A stretch of 8,005 bases of DNA from Fimbriimonadales bacterium (GTDB lineage: Bacteria > Armatimonadota > Fimbriimonadia > Fimbriimonadales > ATM1): assembly GCA_025922995.1 (NCBI GenBank), contig JAICGT010000043.1, positions 1 through 8,005 of the forward strand, written 5' to 3'. Of this stretch, positions 5,459 to 8,005 are shown piece after piece. How positions within the stretch are numbered: position 1 is the first letter of the stretch; every line of letters begins with the position of its first letter. The notes beneath the pieces were generated by a model. That model made no database searches, was not told where the DNA came from, and saw only the letters and a list, made by a program, of their open reading frames with translations. A program made the position numbers and the translations under genes.

Positions 5459-5773
5459 TTACTGCTCGTGCGGAACCTCGCCGACAACGACCGCGCATCC
5501 CGCTCCTCCGAAATAAGCGTTTGCTGCGAGTGAGTTGTTGGCGTCGGCAGTGAGTTCGGCGTCGTCAGGAAGAACCAACTCTACTTCGTTGTCGGGCAGC
5601 GGCCCGCCGCTGAAAGAAATCGTGGAGACCCCCAATCCCCGCACGGCAGCCGCGACGTCTTCGGCCGTTGCATCCCAGGCTATCGGGCCCGTGCACCACT
5701 CGCCGACACAAAGGGCGAACTCGCCACCTTCGACGCCGCCGACCAGCACGACCACGAAACGCCGACCGCTCAT
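5459..5773 (-). CDS. Small protein with one phage/surface-type repeat domain, unknown function
   Basis: A 104-residue product that I do not recognise as a named family. Residues about 15-60 (EGGEFALCVGEWCTGPIAWD, then ATAEDVAAAVRGLGVSTISFSGGPLP) closely follow a pattern common in phage structural and bacterial surface proteins. In that pattern a strand ends at 'TxPIAxxATAxDVxAALxxL', followed by a short strand and GGP. There it occurs in tandem copies; here there is one. The rest (NEVELVLPDDAEL, then a G/A-rich end) would add strands. There is no signal peptide and the protein is acidic. The start ATG (5771-5773) overlaps the lepB stop as ATGA, so it is the last gene of the trmD-rplS-lepB cluster and probably translationally coupled. 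Its link to secretion is unproven. That it is a real gene is supported by the coupling, its sensible composition and a hairpin just after its stop. Confidence 0.65.
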   Translation of the reverse strand: MSGRRFVVVLVGGVEGGEFALCVGEWCTGPIAWDATAEDVAAAVRGLGVSTISFSGGPLPDNEVELVLPDDAELTADANNSLAANAYFGGAGCAVVVGEVPHEQ

Positions 5774-6624
5774 TTCTTGCCGTCGGCCATACCGATGCGG
5801 CTCGGCGGCCAGAATCGCAGCCAGGCCTTGCCGACGATGTCCTTGCGCTCGATAAGGCCCCAGAACCTGCCGTCGAACGACCCGTCTCGGTTGTCACCGA
5901 TCATCAGGTAGTGGTCTTCCGGAACGGGTTCCGCTTGCAGGTCCCAAACCCGCATGCGGTCGGCTTGTGCGACCGCAGAGTCGTAGATGCTTTTATTCGG
6001 CGTTCGTCCCTCGGCGTCACGGATGAGCGGGATGATCTCCCCCTTGTAACGCACCAGCTTGAAGTCGACTGCCTGGAATTGGACCGGCAGTTCGCGATTG
6101 AGGTAAGGTTCGTTGACCGGCACGCCGTTGCGATAGAGCTGGCGGTCACGGATTTCGACGACCTGGCCCGGCGTTCCGATGAGGCGTTTGACGAAGTCGA
6201 TGTCGCCTTGACCGGGATCTTTGGCGAGTTGCGGCGGCTTGAATACGACGATATCACCCGATTTCGGATCGGAATACCGGTAAATCGCCTTGTTGACAAT
6301 GAGAAGGTCGCTGACAAGCAACGTTGGCACCATCGACTCGCTCGGAATTTTGAACGTCTGGATTACGTAAGGCCGAATGAGCAGGAAAACCAGGATTCCC
6401 GCGTAAATCAGTGCGTCACAGACTTCTTGGAAGAAGCCTAAGACCCGCGGCCAGCCCTGCTTGCGAATATGCGGGGGCTGTTCGTGCAGGTACTTCCAAA
6501 TGCCGACGCGAATCAGCGTGCATACGACTGCGAACATGACGACCTTGTCGATCGGCGTTCGCGCCAGGGTTTCGATAAGCCCGCCGATGCCAGACTCCTC
6601 ATACTGCGCAAGGAGGCTGAGCAT
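5770..6624 (-). CDS. lepB: Signal peptidase I
   Basis: Signal peptidase I cuts signal peptides from Sec and Tat substrates on the outer face of the cytoplasmic membrane. The 284-residue protein has two likely membrane segments (about 28-43 and 70-88) before the catalytic part. FKIPSESMVPTLLVSD (91-106) holds the nucleophile S97, DFVKRLIGTPG (143-153) the general base K146, and GDNRDGSFDGRFWG near the C-terminus is box E. The dimension and two-segment layout resemble the larger Gram-negative enzymes. It would process the signal peptides of the exported proteins in this window. It follows rplS by only six bases and is followed by a small gene overlapping its stop (ATGA). ATG 6624 is the only good start; no strong Shine-Dalgarno precedes it, consistent with operon translation. 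Confidence 0.96.
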   Translation of the reverse strand: MLSLLAQYEESGIGGLIETLARTPIDKVVMFAVVCTLIRVGIWKYLHEQPPHIRKQGWPRVLGFFQEVCDALIYAGILVFLLIRPYVIQTFKIPSESMVPTLLVSDLLIVNKAIYRYSDPKSGDIVVFKPPQLAKDPGQGDIDFVKRLIGTPGQVVEIRDRQLYRNGVPVNEPYLNRELPVQFQAVDFKLVRYKGEIIPLIRDAEGRTPNKSIYDSAVAQADRMRVWDLQAEPVPEDHYLMIGDNRDGSFDGRFWGLIERKDIVGKAWLRFWPPSRIGMADGKK

Positions 6625-6630
6625 GTAGGG

Positions 6631-6981
6631 TTAGCGTGCCTCTTTGATGCGTGCGGCTTTGCCAACCTTCGAGCGCAGGTAGTAAAGCTTAGCCCTTCGG
6701 ACGACCCCTCTGCGGGTCACTTCGATTTTTGCGATTAGAGGCGAATGCACCGGGAACGTTCGCTCGACGCCGACAGCGTGGCTAATCTTGCGCACGGTGA
6801 TCGTCTCGCCGATGCCGCCGTGCTTGCACGCAAGCACCGTCCCCTCGAAGACCTGGATGCGCTCTTTGTTGCCCTCACGGACTTTTACGTGCACCTTGAC
6901 GGTGTCGCCTGGATTGACGGTGGGAATGTCGTCACGCAAGTTAGGCTGCGCGACGCTTTCGAGGATAGCGCTCTTAGACAT
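6631..6981 (-). CDS. rplS: 50S ribosomal protein L19
   Basis: A 116-residue L19 protein, which sits at the 30S-50S interface of the ribosome. Conserved blocks are [20 protein letters not shown] (19-38), [20 protein letters not shown] (41-60), [20 protein letters not shown] (62-81) and [26 protein letters not shown] to the end, with the usual basic C-terminus. Length equals the family norm. GGAG lies nine bases before the ATG at 6981. It is 22 bp downstream of trmD and six bp upstream of lepB, so the three form one unit. The pairing trmD-rplS is the standard order in bacteria. Confidence 0.97.
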   Translation of the reverse strand: MSKSAILESVAQPNLRDDIPTVNPGDTVKVHVKVREGNKERIQVFEGTVLACKHGGIGETITVRKISHAVGVERTFPVHSPLIAKIEVTRRGVVRRAKLYYLRSKVGKAARIKEAR

Positions 6982-7003
6982 AATCGTAATCTCCGCGGGA
7001 GGC

Positions 7004-7711
7004 TTATTGTAGCAGTTTCAGGTCGTCTTTGGAAAGGGGGGCACGAGCGAAAAGGTCCGGTCGATTCTGCCTCGTCAGATTCATGCGCTGCAGCCTCCGC
7101 CACTTGGCGATTGCCCCGTGGTCTCCTGTAAGCAGAACCTCGGGAATCGCAATGCCCTCCCACTCCGGGGGGCGCGTGTACTGCGGGTACGAAAGCAGGC
7201 CGTCTTCGAACGCGTCTTCCTGCAACGACTCCGGTGCGCCGAGCACGCCCGGGAGCAAACGGACGACTGCGTCGGCCATGACAGCCGCAGGAAGCTCGCC
7301 GCCCGTGAGAACGAAATCGCCGATCGAGTATCGCAGCATGCCGAACGCCTCGCCTACGCGGTCGTCGATGCCTTCGTAGTGCCCGCAAACGAAGATCAGG
7401 CGGTCTTCTTTGGCGAGGTCGGCTGCTTCTCGCTGAGTGAACAGCTTGCCCGATGGGTCGGTCAAGATAACCTTAGCCCCCTCAGGCTGCAGGCTGCGAA
7501 TTGCCGCAGCAACAACGTCCGGCTTCAGCACCATCCCCGGCCCGCCGCCGTATGCCGTGTCGTCGACACTTCTATGCGCATCCGTCGCGAAGTCGCGGAT
7601 ATTCACCGCATCGAAGCTAACGATGCCGGCTTGCTCTGCCCTCAGCAGCATGCTGTGCCGAACCGCCGCAAGGACGGCGTCGGGGAAAAGGGTCGCGAAG
7701 CTAATCCGCAT
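7004..7711 (-). CDS. trmD: tRNA (guanine-37-N1)-methyltransferase TrmD
   Basis: TrmD methylates G37 next to the anticodon with SAM, preventing +1 frameshifting. The 235-residue protein has the SPOUT fold. [11 protein letters not shown] is the N-terminal strand, [11 protein letters not shown] (50-60) the first SAM-side loop, and [11 protein letters not shown] (109-119) and [14 protein letters not shown] (129-142) form the trefoil knot. R151 and D170 (in [14 protein letters not shown]) correspond to the conserved catalytic Arg and Asp, and [14 protein letters not shown] (193-206) starts the C-terminal tRNA-binding domain. The start is ATG 7711, where the family begins, with GAGG just before it; the longer open frame upstream has no similarity. 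It is the first gene of the minus-strand operon; rpsP and rimM, which often precede it, are not next to it. Confidence 0.97.
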   Translation of the reverse strand: MRISFATLFPDAVLAAVRHSMLLRAEQAGIVSFDAVNIRDFATDAHRSVDDTAYGGGPGMVLKPDVVAAAIRSLQPEGAKVILTDPSGKLFTQREAADLAKEDRLIFVCGHYEGIDDRVGEAFGMLRYSIGDFVLTGGELPAAVMADAVVRLLPGVLGAPESLQEDAFEDGLLSYPQYTRPPEWEGIAIPEVLLTGDHGAIAKWRRLQRMNLTRQNRPDLFARAPLSKDDLKLLQ

Positions 7712-7815
7712 CGCCCTCGTTTTACCCCCATGGGCCGAACGTCCCGAACCCCACAAAATCCGCATCGCTCGCGCCACGGCCCGCGTCATACTGATAAACG
7801 TCCGTTCCGATGAAC

Positions 7816-7823
7816 GGGAGGAG
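7816..7823 (+). promoter_or_regulatory. Ribosome binding site of the last gene
   Basis: GGGAGGAG is a strong anti-16S match that lies 11 bases before ATG 7835. The spacing is slightly long, but no closer in-frame start follows, and it supports the reality of the partial gene that starts there. Confidence 0.65.
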
Positions 7824-7834
7824 ATTTACTAACA

Positions 7835-8005
7835 ATGAGTCATAACATGGGCGGTCCCGACGACCCCACCACTCCACAAGCACAGCCCGACCCCATGGGC
7901 AGCGTCCCGCAAGCCCCGGCCCCAATGCAATCTCAGCCGGACACGATGGGCCTCGGCACAACCTCGATGGGCATGGCGCCCAACGTCGCCGCAGGATGCA
8001 GCTAC
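7835..8005 (+). CDS. Unrecognised Met/Pro/Gln-rich protein, N-terminal part (3' end outside window)
   Basis: The frame from ATG 7835 remains open for 57 codons to the window edge, so the gene is cut off. The visible part is low-complexity and hydrophilic, rich in M, P, Q, G and T with repeating DPMGS, PAPMQ and DTMG-type units, and ends AAGCSY. There is no signal peptide in it. Such flexible tails often precede membrane domains in small multi-pass proteins, but the domain itself is not visible and I do not name a function. A strong Shine-Dalgarno lies upstream, and the gene is divergent from trmD, with about 123 bp between the two starts that must hold both promoters. Confidence 0.6.
   Translation, partial: MSHNMGGPDDPTTPQAQPDPMGSVPQAPAPMQSQPDTMGLGTTSMGMAPNVAAGCSY

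Noticed and set aside
5668..6441. 257-codon plus-strand frame opposite lepB
   Set aside because: Antisense to lepB, whose catalytic motifs are intact; no motif or ribosome site of its own.

Overview
The window is a GC-rich bacterial chromosomal segment that is densely coded and arranged in short, alternating-strand gene clusters. Two proteins end in PEP-CTERM sorting tails (VPEP, a hydrophobic helix, then RRRK). These sit beside housekeeping genes in unusual local orders: ybaB-recR without dnaX, and trmD-rplS-lepB without rpsP or rimM. This fits a Gram-negative-type environmental bacterium. Armatimonadota (Fimbriimonadia-like) is my best guess, but it rests on the style of the tails and gene order, not on a marker I could compare.

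Layout. 2-834 (+): the 3' end of a probable SAM-dependent methyltransferase, overlapping by ATGA with ubiX (flavin prenyltransferase). 827-1357 (-): a secreted thioredoxin-fold protein with CGWC, whose 3' end overlaps ubiX tail to tail. 1434-2588 (+): a lipoprotein PQQ-type soluble aldose/glucose dehydrogenase. 2650-2679: a perfect 12-bp hairpin between converging genes. 2688-3344 and 3681-4316 (-): two PEP-CTERM exported proteins unrelated to each other, the second followed by a good Rho-independent terminator at 3621-3651. 3345-3620 is an intergenic stretch of about 276 bp with competing inverted repeats and no convincing gene. 4519-5447 (+): ybaB/ebfC and recR. 5459-7711 (-): an apparent operon trmD-rplS-lepB plus a small protein carrying one copy of a repeat typical of phage and surface proteins. 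7835-8005 (+): the N-terminus of an unrecognised Met/Pro/Gln-rich protein.

Functionally the window is mostly housekeeping: recombinational repair (RecR), a nucleoid-associated protein (YbaB), tRNA m1G37 methylation (TrmD), ribosome assembly (L19), secretion (LepB) and prenyl-FMN cofactor synthesis (UbiX). Between these lie envelope and exported proteins: the periplasmic thioredoxin, the PQQ lipoprotein and the PEP-CTERM pair. I see no mobile element, CRISPR array, tRNA or rRNA, and no clear new multi-gene system. The most notable points are that recR has no canonical start codon (best candidate ATA overlapping the ybaB stop codon), the lone phage/surface-type repeat protein in the lepB operon, and structured intergenic DNA around the PEP-CTERM genes.
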